This document shows, piece after piece, positions 31,832 through 38,681 of a stretch of 38,681 bases of DNA (position 1 is its first letter; every line of letters starts with the position of its first letter). Source of the stretch: JAVJUV01 sp047314965. Its GTDB lineage: Bacteria; Pseudomonadota; Alphaproteobacteria; Rhodobacterales; Rhodobacteraceae. The stretch is from NCBI RefSeq assembly GCF_047314965.1, contig NZ_JBLBVK010000022.1:1-38681 (forward strand). The letters are read 5' to 3'. The translations under genes and the position numbers were made by a program. The notes beneath the pieces are model-generated. The model worked only from the letters and a program-made list of their open reading frames with translations, searched no databases and was not told the DNA's origin.

Positions 31832-32506
31832 ATGCGCCGCACGGACCGCCTGTTCGAGCTGATCCAGATCCTGCGCGACGGGCGGTTGCATCGCGGCAAA
31901 GACCTTGCGGAGCGTTTGGAGATATCGCTCCGCACCCTCTACAGGGACATGGACACGCTCATCGCGTCGGGCATCCCCGTCGAGGGCGAACGCGGTCTCG
32001 GCTACATGATGACCGCGCCAATCACGCTGCCCCCGCTGAACCTGACCCTGACCGAACTCGAGGCGCTTCACCTCGGTCTCGCCGTCGTCACCAAGGCCGC
32101 CGACCCGGAACTTCAGCGCGCCGCAAAGACACTCTCCGACAAGGTCGACGCGGTCCTGCCCGAAGACCGTGCAGCCCCCGCGACAGGTTGGGGCTTCGCG
32201 GTCTATCCGTTCGCCGAGGCCGCGCGCGGCTTTGTTCACATGGCGCCTCTTCGCGCCGCGATCCGGTCCCGCCGCAAGGTCGATATCACCTATGCCGCCC
32301 CCGACGAGCCTGAAACCCGCCGCCGTGTGCGTCCCTTGCAGATGGAATACTGGGGCCGTGTCTGGACGCTGACGTCGTGGTGCGAACTCAGAAACGACTT
32401 CCGCGTCTTCCGGGTCGACCGCATACGCACGCTCGACGTCAGCTTCGAGACCTTCGAGGAGGAACCCGGCAAGACGCTTGGCGACTATCTCGCACAAATG
32501 GACTGA
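31832..32506 (+). CDS. YafY-type transcriptional regulator (HTH_11 plus WYL domain)
   Basis: A 224-residue regulator. The N-terminal winged helix-turn-helix (RRTDRLFELIQILRDGRLHR, LEISLRTLYRDMDTLIASG, residues ~1-60) is of the DeoR/YafY type. The WYL domain spans ~130-210 with AIRSRRKVDITY, RRVRPLQMEYWGRVWTLTSW and RVFRVDRIRTLDV; WYL domains sense nucleic-acid or small ligands. It is co-transcribed with the exported protein and probably binds the operator at 31381-31404 to control its own operon. Confidence 0.92.
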   Translation: MRRTDRLFELIQILRDGRLHRGKDLAERLEISLRTLYRDMDTLIASGIPVEGERGLGYMMTAPITLPPLNLTLTELEALHLGLAVVTKAADPELQRAAKTLSDKVDAVLPEDRAAPATGWGFAVYPFAEAARGFVHMAPLRAAIRSRRKVDITYAAPDEPETRRRVRPLQMEYWGRVWTLTSWCELRNDFRVFRVDRIRTLDVSFETFEEEPGKTLGDYLAQMD

Positions 32507-32512
32507 AGGCGG

Positions 32513-33595
32513 TCAGGTCTTCGGAAAGACAAAGCAACGTCCACGCCGGATCATCAGCCACAGCGCAGTGCCGGGCTTCGGCAGAAACACCGAAGGCACG
32601 CTGGCTTTCAGCGCCGAGCCATCGTGCTCCATCCGGAATTCCACAAGGCTCTCCGAGCCCATGAAACGCGACCGCACGACCGTAGCGCGCGCCGGCGTGC
32701 CGTCCTCGATCGTCGGATTGGGTCCGCGCCCGTCGCGGTCGAAATCGATCCGCAGGTGCTGCGGGCGGATCACGATCTCCACCTCGGTGCCGTCCGGCAC
32801 CCCCGGCGCCAGGAAGGCTCCGAAGGGCGTATCGGTCAAAGCACCATGAACCACGCCATCGATCACGTTGATATCGCTGAAGAAAGCCGCGGCGCGCCGA
32901 TCCACCGGCGCGTTATAGACATTGTAGGGCGCGCCACGCTGGATGATCCGGCCCTCGCGCATCAGCGCGATCTCGTCGGCCATGCGCATGGCCTCGTCCG
33001 GCTCATGGGTCACCAGCAGAACTGCCGCACCCTCTTCCTTCAGGATCTCCAGCGTCTCGTCGCGGATGCCGTCGCGCAGCCGGTTGTCCAGACCCGAGAA
33101 TGGTTCGTCCATCAGCATGATATGCGGTTTCGGCGCAATCGCCCGCGCCAGCGCCACGCGCTGCTGCTCGCCGCCTGACAATTCGTGCGGATGCGCATCG
33201 GCGAAGCCCTCCAGATGCACCCGCTCCAGCATCTCCTCGGCGCGGCGGCGCTTCTCGGCCTTCGTGCCCGACAGGCCGAAGGCCACGTTGTCGGCGACGC
33301 TCATATGGGGAAACAGGGCGAAATCCTGGAACATCAGCCCGATATGGCGCGCTTCAGGCGGCAGAAAGACCCGCTCATCCGACATCACACGGCCATCGAC
33401 CAGAACCCGCCCGGTGTCCTGCCGGTCCACTCCGGCGATGATCCGCAGCGTTGTCGACTTGCCGCAACCGGACGGCCCCAGAAGACAGGTCACCTGCCCG
33501 GGCGCGATGGCCAGCGAGACATCGGACACCACTTCGCGTCCGCCGAAACGGCGCGTCAGCCCCTCTACGCTCAAGCCTTTCGTGGTATTCGTCAC
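32513..33595 (-). CDS. ABC transporter ATP-binding protein, FbpC-like
   Basis: A 360-residue ATPase with Walker A GPSGCGKST (40-48), Q-loop FQD (~89-91), signature LSGGEQQR (139-146), Walker B LMDEP (161-165) and H-loop VTHEPDE, followed by a TOBE-type regulatory domain (~240-360). It is closest in style to ferric-iron (FbpC) and similar anion importer ATPases. No permease or binding-protein gene is adjacent, so it is an orphan that must pair with components elsewhere. GTG start at 33595. Its stop is 6 bases from the convergent regulator gene. Confidence 0.9.
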   Translation of the reverse strand: MTNTTKGLSVEGLTRRFGGREVVSDVSLAIAPGQVTCLLGPSGCGKSTTLRIIAGVDRQDTGRVLVDGRVMSDERVFLPPEARHIGLMFQDFALFPHMSVADNVAFGLSGTKAEKRRRAEEMLERVHLEGFADAHPHELSGGEQQRVALARAIAPKPHIMLMDEPFSGLDNRLRDGIRDETLEILKEEGAAVLLVTHEPDEAMRMADEIALMREGRIIQRGAPYNVYNAPVDRRAAAFFSDINVIDGVVHGALTDTPFGAFLAPGVPDGTEVEIVIRPQHLRIDFDRDGRGPNPTIEDGTPARATVVRSRFMGSESLVEFRMEHDGSALKASVPSVFLPKPGTALWLMIRRGRCFVFPKT

Positions 33596-33609
33596 ACCGT
33601 CCGCCCTTC

Positions 33610-33634
33610 AATCCCGAGAGAAGAACTCGGGATT
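33610..33634. promoter_or_regulatory. Inverted repeat in the leader of the orphan ABC gene
   Basis: AATCCCGAG-AGAAGAA-CTCGGGATT is a perfect 9-bp repeat with a 7-base centre, 15 bases upstream of the GTG start. It could be an operator or an RNA stem that limits access to the ribosome site. Nothing else in this ~260-base gap looks functional apart from the terminator at its far end. Confidence 0.5.
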
Positions 33635-33792
33635 ATCTCAGGCGGGATAGCAACCTCGCGCCCGGCTCGCAAGTCTGCCGCTTTGCCGCACGTCCGTAGG
33701 GATGGGCCAGACGGAGAGCGCGCTGTCTCGCGACCCAACGAAGAAAAGCGAAGCTCCGGTTCCCTGGTTCCGGCGCCCCAGCCGTAAAGCGA

Positions 33793-33816
33793 AACGCCCG
33801 GCCTAAGCCGGGCGTT
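33793..33816 (-). terminator. Terminator of the lipoprotein gene ending at 33856
   Basis: AACGCCCGGC-CTAA-GCCGGGCGTT is a perfect 10-bp stem with a 4-base loop. On the minus strand it is followed by TCGCTTT, so the T-run is weak, but stem and location 40 bases after the stop fit a terminator. Confidence 0.8.
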
Positions 33817-33855
33817 GAAACTCAAAGGACTAAACGCCTCTGCTACGCGCTTTTG

Positions 33856-34539
33856 TCAGTCCAGATCGGTGAGAATGCGTGTCGCAATGTCTCCTGATCC
33901 GTCGAACGTCAGCGTCCCGACCGCTCCGAAATAAGTCAGGTTGCCCGCACAATTGCCTGTCGTCGATCCACAAGCAACGGAGTCTCCCGCGAAGATGCCT
34001 TCCATATCGGCAGCGGTGATGTCCTGGGATAGTCCGCCATTCAACTCAACCGAGCCGGAAGCATTAAGTGCGAAACCTTCTTGGAACGAAGAAGTCGGAT
34101 CATCGAAACTTATACCGCCGACATTCGTCGAGACATTGACGCTTCCGCCCACCTGAACCGCATCCGCGCCTCCGGCCACTTCGTCATAATACCAGAACTG
34201 CTGATTGATCTCATTCCGCGTCGTCAACGTGTTGGTGTTGAAGTCCGCCTGAAGCTCAATCCGGCTGTAGTGAACATCCCCAAGACCTCCCGGGTTGGAG
34301 TCGATCACGATGAAACCGCTATAGTTCGCAGGCGAGGCCGGAATTGTGGTCTGAGTGCCCGAAACGGCACCCGTATTCACCGGGGTCTTTACACTGTCCG
34401 CACCAGCTGCAGCCTCAAGCGCCGCATATTCGTTCACGATATCCGTAAACGCTTGAGGTCCGGGAATGAAACCGCCTCCTCCGCCGCCACCGCAGGCAGA
34501 AAGAACCAGGAAAACAGGAATGATAGACGTATAACGCAT
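33856..34539 (-). CDS. Lipoprotein with TbpB/fHbp-like barrel (paralogue 1)
   Basis: A 227-residue lipoprotein. Signal peptide with lipobox LSAC, Cys16 as lipidation site, followed by a seven-glycine linker. The mature part has repeated amphipathic strands (YSGFIVIDSNPGG, HYSRIELQADFNTNTLT, FALNASGSVELNGGLS) and a C-terminal ITAADMEGIFAGD segment that resembles, in weaker form, the two lipoproteins at 35501 and 36206. The fold is probably an eight-stranded lipidated barrel. ATG at 34539 with GAGGGGG upstream; the open frame starts a few codons earlier. The ligand is unknown. Confidence 0.7.
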   Translation of the reverse strand: MRYTSIIPVFLVLSACGGGGGGGFIPGPQAFTDIVNEYAALEAAAGADSVKTPVNTGAVSGTQTTIPASPANYSGFIVIDSNPGGLGDVHYSRIELQADFNTNTLTTRNEINQQFWYYDEVAGGADAVQVGGSVNVSTNVGGISFDDPTSSFQEGFALNASGSVELNGGLSQDITAADMEGIFAGDSVACGSTTGNCAGNLTYFGAVGTLTFDGSGDIATRILTDLD

Positions 34540-34623
34540 GAAGAGCCCCCTCGATAACATGCTACAGAACGCATCAATACTTGCCCGATAGCAAGTTAAA
34601 ACTCGTCCGGAAACAGTAAGTTC

Positions 34624-35403
34624 CTAAAGTGTGGAATTTACCCCACCGCCGTCCAGCAGGATGTTCTGCCCGACGATGAACCCGGCATGTTGAGAACAGA
34701 GGAACGCGCAGGTCGCCCCGAATTCCTCCGACGTGCCATAGCGGCCCACCGGCAGCGAGGCCTCGCGCCGTGCCCGCGCTTCCTCCAGCGTGATGCCCTC
34801 GCGGGCGGCCACGCCCTTGTCCAGCGCGTCGGCGCGGTCTGTCGCGTGAATGCCCGGGAGCATGTTGTTGATCGTCACACCCTTGCCCGCTACCTGCCGC
34901 GACGTGCCCGCCACGTATCCGGTCAGCCCGGCCCGCGCCGAGTTCGACAGGCCAAGCGCCGGGATGGGCGCCTTCACCGATTGCGAGGTGATGTTCACCA
35001 CCCGGCCCCAGCCGCGCTCCATCATCCCCGGAACCAGCGCCTTGATCAGCGCGATCGGGGTCAGCATGTTCGCATCCAGAGCCTTGATGAAATCCTCGCG
35101 GTCCCAGTCCGTCCACATCCCCGGAGGCGGACCGCCCGCGTTGTTCACCAGGATATCGACCGCACCAGCGGCCTCGAGAACCTTGGCGCGACCCTCGTCC
35201 GAGGTGATGTCCGCCGCAACCGCCGTGACCTCGACCCCGTACCTGGACCGGATCTCCGCCGCCGCCGCTTCCAGCGCCTCGGCGCCCCGCGCATTCATGA
35301 CAAGATCAACACCCGCCTCGGCCAAAGCCTCGGCACAGCCGCGCCCCAGCCCCTTCGACGACGCGCAGACCAGCGCCCGCTTGCCCCTGATACCCAGATC
35401 CAT
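34624..35403 (-). CDS. SDR-family oxidoreductase lacking canonical Tyr/Lys
   Basis: A 259-residue FabG-like SDR. The cofactor motif is ASSKGLGRG (14-22) in place of TGxxxGIG, and NNAG (87-90) is present. In the catalytic stretch NITSQSVKAPIPALGLSNSA the Ser is at about 140, but the expected Tyr and Lys of YxxxK are Ser153 and Arg157 (SNSAR). Related SDRs with this replaced motif exist in alphaproteobacteria; activity may be altered or lost. ATG at 35403. It lies between lipoprotein genes on the same strand, with no known pathway partner. Confidence 0.88.
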   Translation of the reverse strand: MDLGIRGKRALVCASSKGLGRGCAEALAEAGVDLVMNARGAEALEAAAAEIRSRYGVEVTAVAADITSDEGRAKVLEAAGAVDILVNNAGGPPPGMWTDWDREDFIKALDANMLTPIALIKALVPGMMERGWGRVVNITSQSVKAPIPALGLSNSARAGLTGYVAGTSRQVAGKGVTINNMLPGIHATDRADALDKGVAAREGITLEEARARREASLPVGRYGTSEEFGATCAFLCSQHAGFIVGQNILLDGGGVNSTL

Positions 35404-35500
35404 TGCTCAGATTTCTCCCGGTTGCTCCGCTTGGGGGACACCTAGCAGGCTGACGCCCGAGGGCAACGGAGAATTGGTCAGATCTTCTGACCTCGCGCGC

Positions 35501-36073
35501 CTATTTCACTCCGATACTGCGACCGGTCAGATCCTCGACCCCGTGCTCCGGCGAACTCATCGTACCGTTGATCAGCGCAAGGAAGCCCTCGGCATCCGGA
35601 CCATAGAAATCCCCGACCATCTCGGTGTCCACCGTCAGGTCGACGCCTTTCGAGTCCGTCAGCAGGCCATCAAGGTCCGCCGTGATCTGCCCCCCGCCAG
35701 CGGAAGGAGACGCGCGGTCGATCACACCGCCACCTATCACAAGGCTGCCGGCAACCGGAGCGCCGGAACGATCATACAAATTATCCGCCGACCCGCTGAC
35801 GGTATTGGCATCGAATTGTGCCTCCAGCGTCATCTCTCCGGCATAGCTTTCGCGCAGCCAGATCGAGCCAGCGTCCAGAATGATATAACCATCGTACACG
35901 GCCGAATTCTCGGTCGGTATGTCCCCGACCGGAGTGACCTCGTATCCCGCCTCGGCAAAATCGCCCGCGATCGCGGCATATCCGTCGGCTGCCACCGTGT
36001 AGGGCGTTGTCTTCTTGTCCGAACACGCCGCCGCCAGAATACAGCACGAGATCAGGAAAACCTTCCGGGCCAT
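35501..36073 (-). CDS. Lipoprotein with TbpB/fHbp-like barrel (paralogue 2)
   Basis: 190 residues with a lipoprotein signal (lipobox LAAAC, Cys17). The mature protein closely matches the next paralogue: AGYEVTPVGDIP, YDGYIILDAG, LRESYAGEM, TLEAQFDANTVSGSADNLYD, GGGVIDR and VGDFYGPDAEGF. The GDFYGP(D/N)AEG element is the hallmark of transferrin-binding-protein-B and factor-H-binding-protein barrels. A surface or periplasmic-facing ligand binder is inferred; neither transferrin nor heme use is shown. The ribosome site GGGGAGG is 7 bases upstream of the ATG. Confidence 0.75.
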   Translation of the reverse strand: MARKVFLISCCILAAACSDKKTTPYTVAADGYAAIAGDFAEAGYEVTPVGDIPTENSAVYDGYIILDAGSIWLRESYAGEMTLEAQFDANTVSGSADNLYDRSGAPVAGSLVIGGGVIDRASPSAGGGQITADLDGLLTDSKGVDLTVDTEMVGDFYGPDAEGFLALINGTMSSPEHGVEDLTGRSIGVK

Positions 36074-36177
36074 GACATCCTCCCCTGTTCAGGATCCACT
36101 CGATCCCTAGACAGCAGCATCGCGGTTTCGACACCCCGGCACATTGATATATGTCAGGAATTCCATGTTGGAGGGCT

Positions 36178-36195
36178 GTGCGCCCGGAGGCGCAC
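36178..36195 (-). repeat. Hairpin between the two lipoprotein paralogues
   Basis: GTGCGCC-CGGA-GGCGCAC is a perfect 7-bp stem, 11 bases after the stop of the gene at 36206. No T-run follows, so it may be a weak terminator or mRNA-stabilising stem. It would limit read-through between the paralogues. Confidence 0.6.
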
Positions 36196-36205
36196 CTTCC
36201 AGACG

Positions 36206-36790
36206 CTACCTTTGTCCAATTGTCGTGCCCAGCAAGAACTCGAAGCCATATTCGATGGACGTCATCGACCCGTCGATGATCGTGTAGTACCCCTCCGCGT
36301 TGGGCCCGAGGAAATCGCCGTCCATCGTCGATGAAACATTCAGATCCACCCCATCGGCGTCAGTCAGCGTCCCACTCAAACCGGAGTTGATCTGCCATTC
36401 TGTAACGGGATCCGCAAATCGATCTATTGTGCCCCCGTTCATCGTCAATACTCCGGCCACAGGCCGTCCAGCGGTATCGTAAAGCGCACTTGCGGTACCA
36501 CCGACGGTGTTTGACGCGAAATCAGCAGTCATCTGCGCTGCGCCGGCATAGCTTTCCCGATAAACGTCAAAACCGACATCCATCACGATGTACCCGTCAT
36601 AGGTAGCCGGCGGAACAGTTGGTGCCGGAATATCAGCCACTGGGGTCACATCGTAACCTGCCATGGCAAATTCGTTCGCCATAGCATCATAAGCATTAAC
36701 CGCGCTTGAGAAGCCATTACTTCCGCCGCCACACCCCGCAAGCCCGGCGCATGCCGAAAACGCTAGTACCTTGATTGCCTTGCCTCGCAT
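36206..36790 (-). CDS. Lipoprotein with TbpB/fHbp-like barrel (paralogue 3), FNR box upstream
   Basis: 194 residues with lipobox LAGC (Cys20) and a short Gly/Ser linker. Text shared with paralogue 2 includes YDGYIVMDVGF, YRESYAGAAQMTADFASNTV, GGTASALYD, GGTIDR and DGDFLGPNAEGYYTIIDG, the TbpB/fHbp barrel signature. The open frame continues upstream to 38473, but that part is antisense to prfC and is not coding; the ATG at 36790 with GGGAGGG upstream is the start. A perfect FNR site lies 64-77 bases upstream, suggesting induction at low oxygen. The ligand is unknown. Confidence 0.78.
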   Translation of the reverse strand: MRGKAIKVLAFSACAGLAGCGGGSNGFSSAVNAYDAMANEFAMAGYDVTPVADIPAPTVPPATYDGYIVMDVGFDVYRESYAGAAQMTADFASNTVGGTASALYDTAGRPVAGVLTMNGGTIDRFADPVTEWQINSGLSGTLTDADGVDLNVSSTMDGDFLGPNAEGYYTIIDGSMTSIEYGFEFLLGTTIGQR

Positions 36791-36853
36791 CGTCTTCCCT
36801 CCCCTGGGATGTTCCCACGCCCCAGAAGCTTGGCAGGATATGGATGTTTTTTG

Positions 36854-36867
36854 TTGATGCAGATCAA
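36854..36867. promoter_or_regulatory. Perfect FNR/FnrL binding site
   Basis: TTGAT-GCAG-ATCAA matches the FNR/Anr consensus TTGAT-N4-ATCAA exactly, and the symmetry extends two bases further on each side (TTTGTTGAT/ATCAACAAA). It lies 64-77 bases before the ATG of the lipoprotein gene and 110 bases before prfC. Spacing suits activation of the lipoprotein gene; no -10 element is clear (TATCCT at 36840-36835 on the minus strand is a candidate). Confidence 0.7.
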
Positions 36868-36976
36868 CAAACCCGATCCGGCTCGGTTTGCCAGCGCAAC
36901 ACGAGCATGAAGGAACCGAAGGAATGATCGCGCTCGCCTCTTCCGCCCGGCCCCGGTCGCGGTTATATGCGCGCCC

Positions 36977-38587
36977 ATGTTGGACCGATCCTCGAATACC
37001 GCTCCTCTCCCGCCGGAAATCGCCCGGAGACGGACCTTTGCCATCATCTCGCATCCCGACGCGGGCAAGACGACGCTGACCGAAAAGTTCCTGCTTTACG
37101 GCGGCGCCATCCAGATGGCCGGACAGGTGCGCGCCAAGGGCGAGGCGCGTCGGACGCGCTCGGACTTCATGCAGATGGAAAAGGACCGGGGCATTTCCGT
37201 CTCGGCCTCGGCCATGTCCTTCGATTACGGCAAGTACCGCTTCAACCTCGTCGACACACCCGGCCACTCGGATTTCTCCGAGGACACCTACCGCACGCTT
37301 ACGGCTGTGGACGCGGCCATCATGGTCATCGACGGCGCGAAAGGCGTGGAATCCCAGACCCAGAAACTCTTCGAGGTCTGCCGCCTCCGCGACCTGCCGA
37401 TCCTGACCTTCTGTAATAAGATGGATCGCGAAAGCCGCGACACCTTCGAGATCATCGACGAAATCCAGGAAAACCTCGCCATCGACGTGACGCCCGCGTC
37501 CTGGCCCATCGGCATGGGACGCGACTTCATCGGCAGCTACGACATGCTGCACGACCGGCTCGAACTTATGGAACGCGCCGACCGCAACAAGCGAGCCGAG
37601 ACGATCAAGATCCAGGGCCTCGACGATCCGAAACTGGCCGACCACGTTCCCGCCCATCTTCTGGAAAAGCTCCGTGAAGACATCGAGATGGCGCGCGAGC
37701 TTCTGCCTGCCTTCGACCGGCAGGCCTTCCTCGACGGCACCATGACGCCGATCTGGTTCGGCTCCGCCATCAACTCCTTCGGTGTGAAAGAACTGATGGA
37801 CGGCATCGGTGACTACGGCCCCGAGCCACAGCCGCAATCCGCCGAACCGCGCCAGGTTTCGCCGGACGAGGACAAGGTCGCGGGCTTTGTCTTCAAGGTC
37901 CAGGCCAACATGGACCCGAAACACCGCGACCGCGTGGCCTTCGTCCGGCTCGCCTCGGGCCATTTCCAGCGCGGCATGAAGCTGACCCATGTCCGCTCGA
38001 AGAAGCCGATGGCCATCTCGAACCCTGTTCTCTTCCTCGCCGCCGACCGCGAACTCGCCGAAGAGGCCTGGGCCGGAGACATCATCGGCATCCCGAACCA
38101 CGGCCAGCTTCGCATCGGCGACACGCTGACCGAGGGCGAGGCCTTGCGCGTCACCGGCATCCCGTCCTTCGCTCCGGAACTCCTGCAGAACTGCCGCGCG
38201 GGTGACCCGATGAAGGCCAAGCATCTCGACAAGGCGCTGATGCAATTCGCCGAGGAAGGCGCCGCAAAGGTCTTCAAACCCACCCTCGGCTCGGGCTTCA
38301 TCGTCGGCGTTGTGGGTCAGCTCCAGTTCGAGGTGCTCGCCAGCCGGATCGAACTCGAATACGGCCTGCCTGTCCGTTTCGAGCCGTCGCAATTCACCTC
38401 CGCCCGCTGGGTGACGGGGCCCAAGGACAAGGTCGAGAAATTCGTCGCCGCCAACAAGGGCCATATCGCCCACGACAATGACGGCGACATCGTCTACCTG
38501 ACGCGCCTGCAGTGGGATATCGACCGGATCGTGCGCGACTATCCCGAACTGACGCTGTCGGCGACGAAGGAAATGCAGGTCGCGTGA
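36977..38587 (+). CDS. prfC: Peptide chain release factor 3
   Basis: A 536-residue translational GTPase that recycles RF1/RF2 after termination and helps discard miscoded products. GTPase motifs: G1 SHPDAGKTT (25-33), switch II DTPGHSDF, G4 NKMD (CNKMDRES) and the EF-G-like domain II FVFKVQANMDPKHRDRVAF, then TLGSGFIVGVVGQLQFEVLA, the RF3 hallmark. Its length is normal. It is divergent from the lipoprotein gene; the large open frame on the opposite strand within it is a shadow. Confidence 0.97.
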   Translation: MLDRSSNTAPLPPEIARRRTFAIISHPDAGKTTLTEKFLLYGGAIQMAGQVRAKGEARRTRSDFMQMEKDRGISVSASAMSFDYGKYRFNLVDTPGHSDFSEDTYRTLTAVDAAIMVIDGAKGVESQTQKLFEVCRLRDLPILTFCNKMDRESRDTFEIIDEIQENLAIDVTPASWPIGMGRDFIGSYDMLHDRLELMERADRNKRAETIKIQGLDDPKLADHVPAHLLEKLREDIEMARELLPAFDRQAFLDGTMTPIWFGSAINSFGVKELMDGIGDYGPEPQPQSAEPRQVSPDEDKVAGFVFKVQANMDPKHRDRVAFVRLASGHFQRGMKLTHVRSKKPMAISNPVLFLAADRELAEEAWAGDIIGIPNHGQLRIGDTLTEGEALRVTGIPSFAPELLQNCRAGDPMKAKHLDKALMQFAEEGAAKVFKPTLGSGFIVGVVGQLQFEVLASRIELEYGLPVRFEPSQFTSARWVTGPKDKVEKFVAANKGHIAHDNDGDIVYLTRLQWDIDRIVRDYPELTLSATKEMQVA

Positions 38588-38639
38588 CCTTCCGGACTAT
38601 CTGACTCAAACTTTCCTTTCTTTCTGGCCCCAATACGGC

Positions 38640-38680
38640 GGGGAGCGTGAGGGGAAGCGCCCCTCTCTTCCGAGCTCCCC
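38640..38680 (+). repeat. Nested GC-rich hairpins after prfC
   Basis: GGGGAGC (38640-38646) pairs with GCTCCCC (38674-38680), enclosing GAGGGG/CCCCTC (38649-38654 with 38660-38665). It lies 53 bases after the prfC stop. No T-run is visible before the window ends, so its role as a terminator is only possible. The remaining bases after prfC hold no gene. Confidence 0.5.
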
Positions 38681-38681
38681 C

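Noticed and set aside
36791..38473. Very long minus-strand open frame covering most of prfC (755 codons including the lipoprotein)
   Set aside because: It is antisense to a clearly coding release factor 3 gene; only its last 194 codons, after the ATG at 36790 with a ribosome site, form a real lipoprotein.
1..38681. CRISPR arrays, tRNA or rRNA genes
   Set aside because: No regularly spaced repeats and no cloverleaf-like sequences were seen other than the tRNA-like part of ssrA.

Overview
The window is a GC-rich chromosomal segment from an alphaproteobacterium, most likely of the Rhodobacteraceae/Roseobacter group. Four things point there: a complete Rhodobacter capsulatus-type gene transfer agent (GTA) cluster beside mltG and fabF, a circularly permuted two-piece tmRNA gene, an alphaproteobacterial SspB, and an AcuI-type acryloyl-CoA reductase. 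No tRNA, rRNA or CRISPR array was seen.

Region 1 (1-14785, minus strand). The left edge is the end of an IS3-family insertion sequence. It has cut the 3' part of a small GTA-linked gene (DUF7742). Reading leftward from 14603, the GTA genes follow the canonical order: g1 (small terminase), g2 (large terminase), g3 (portal), g4 (protease), g5 (capsid), g6/g7 (connector), g8 (tail terminator), g9 (tail tube), g10/g10.1 (chaperones), g11 (short tape measure), g12 (distal tail), g13 (hub), g14 (cell-wall peptidase), g15 (megatron), then a DUF2793 protein. All look intact and most overlap by 1-14 bases, so the cluster is probably one long, translationally coupled operon. Upstream of g1 are a perfect CtrA box overlapping a plausible -35 element and an intrinsic-terminator-like hairpin inside the predicted leader. 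Together they suggest CtrA-dependent initiation followed by a termination checkpoint. A second perfect hairpin sits just after the capsid gene.

Region 2 (14804-21360) is the fatty-acid and envelope block on the minus strand: fabD, fabG, acpP, a ureohydrolase, fabF and mltG. A membrane-anchored PilZ-domain protein is encoded on the plus strand and overlaps the 3' end of the ureohydrolase gene.

Region 3 (21464-28231) holds a cytochrome b561-like fusion protein, acuI, an unidentified outer-membrane barrel protein, the permuted ssrA gene, a GFA-family zinc protein, an ABM-fold protein, chrA and sspB. The tmRNA tag reads ANDNKAPVALAA, and SspB is the adaptor that would deliver tagged proteins to ClpXP.

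Region 4 (28238-31258, minus) is tatA-tatB-tatC followed by a DUF815 ATPase and a class II cytochrome c. Region 5 (31381-33595) is a small operon of an exported ABM-like protein and a YafY/WYL regulator behind a 9-bp inverted repeat, then an orphan FbpC-like ABC ATPase. Region 6 (33793-36867) holds three related lipoproteins resembling TbpB/factor-H-binding-type barrels, interrupted by an SDR lacking the usual catalytic Tyr and Lys. The last lipoprotein gene has a perfect FNR box upstream. The window ends with prfC (release factor 3).
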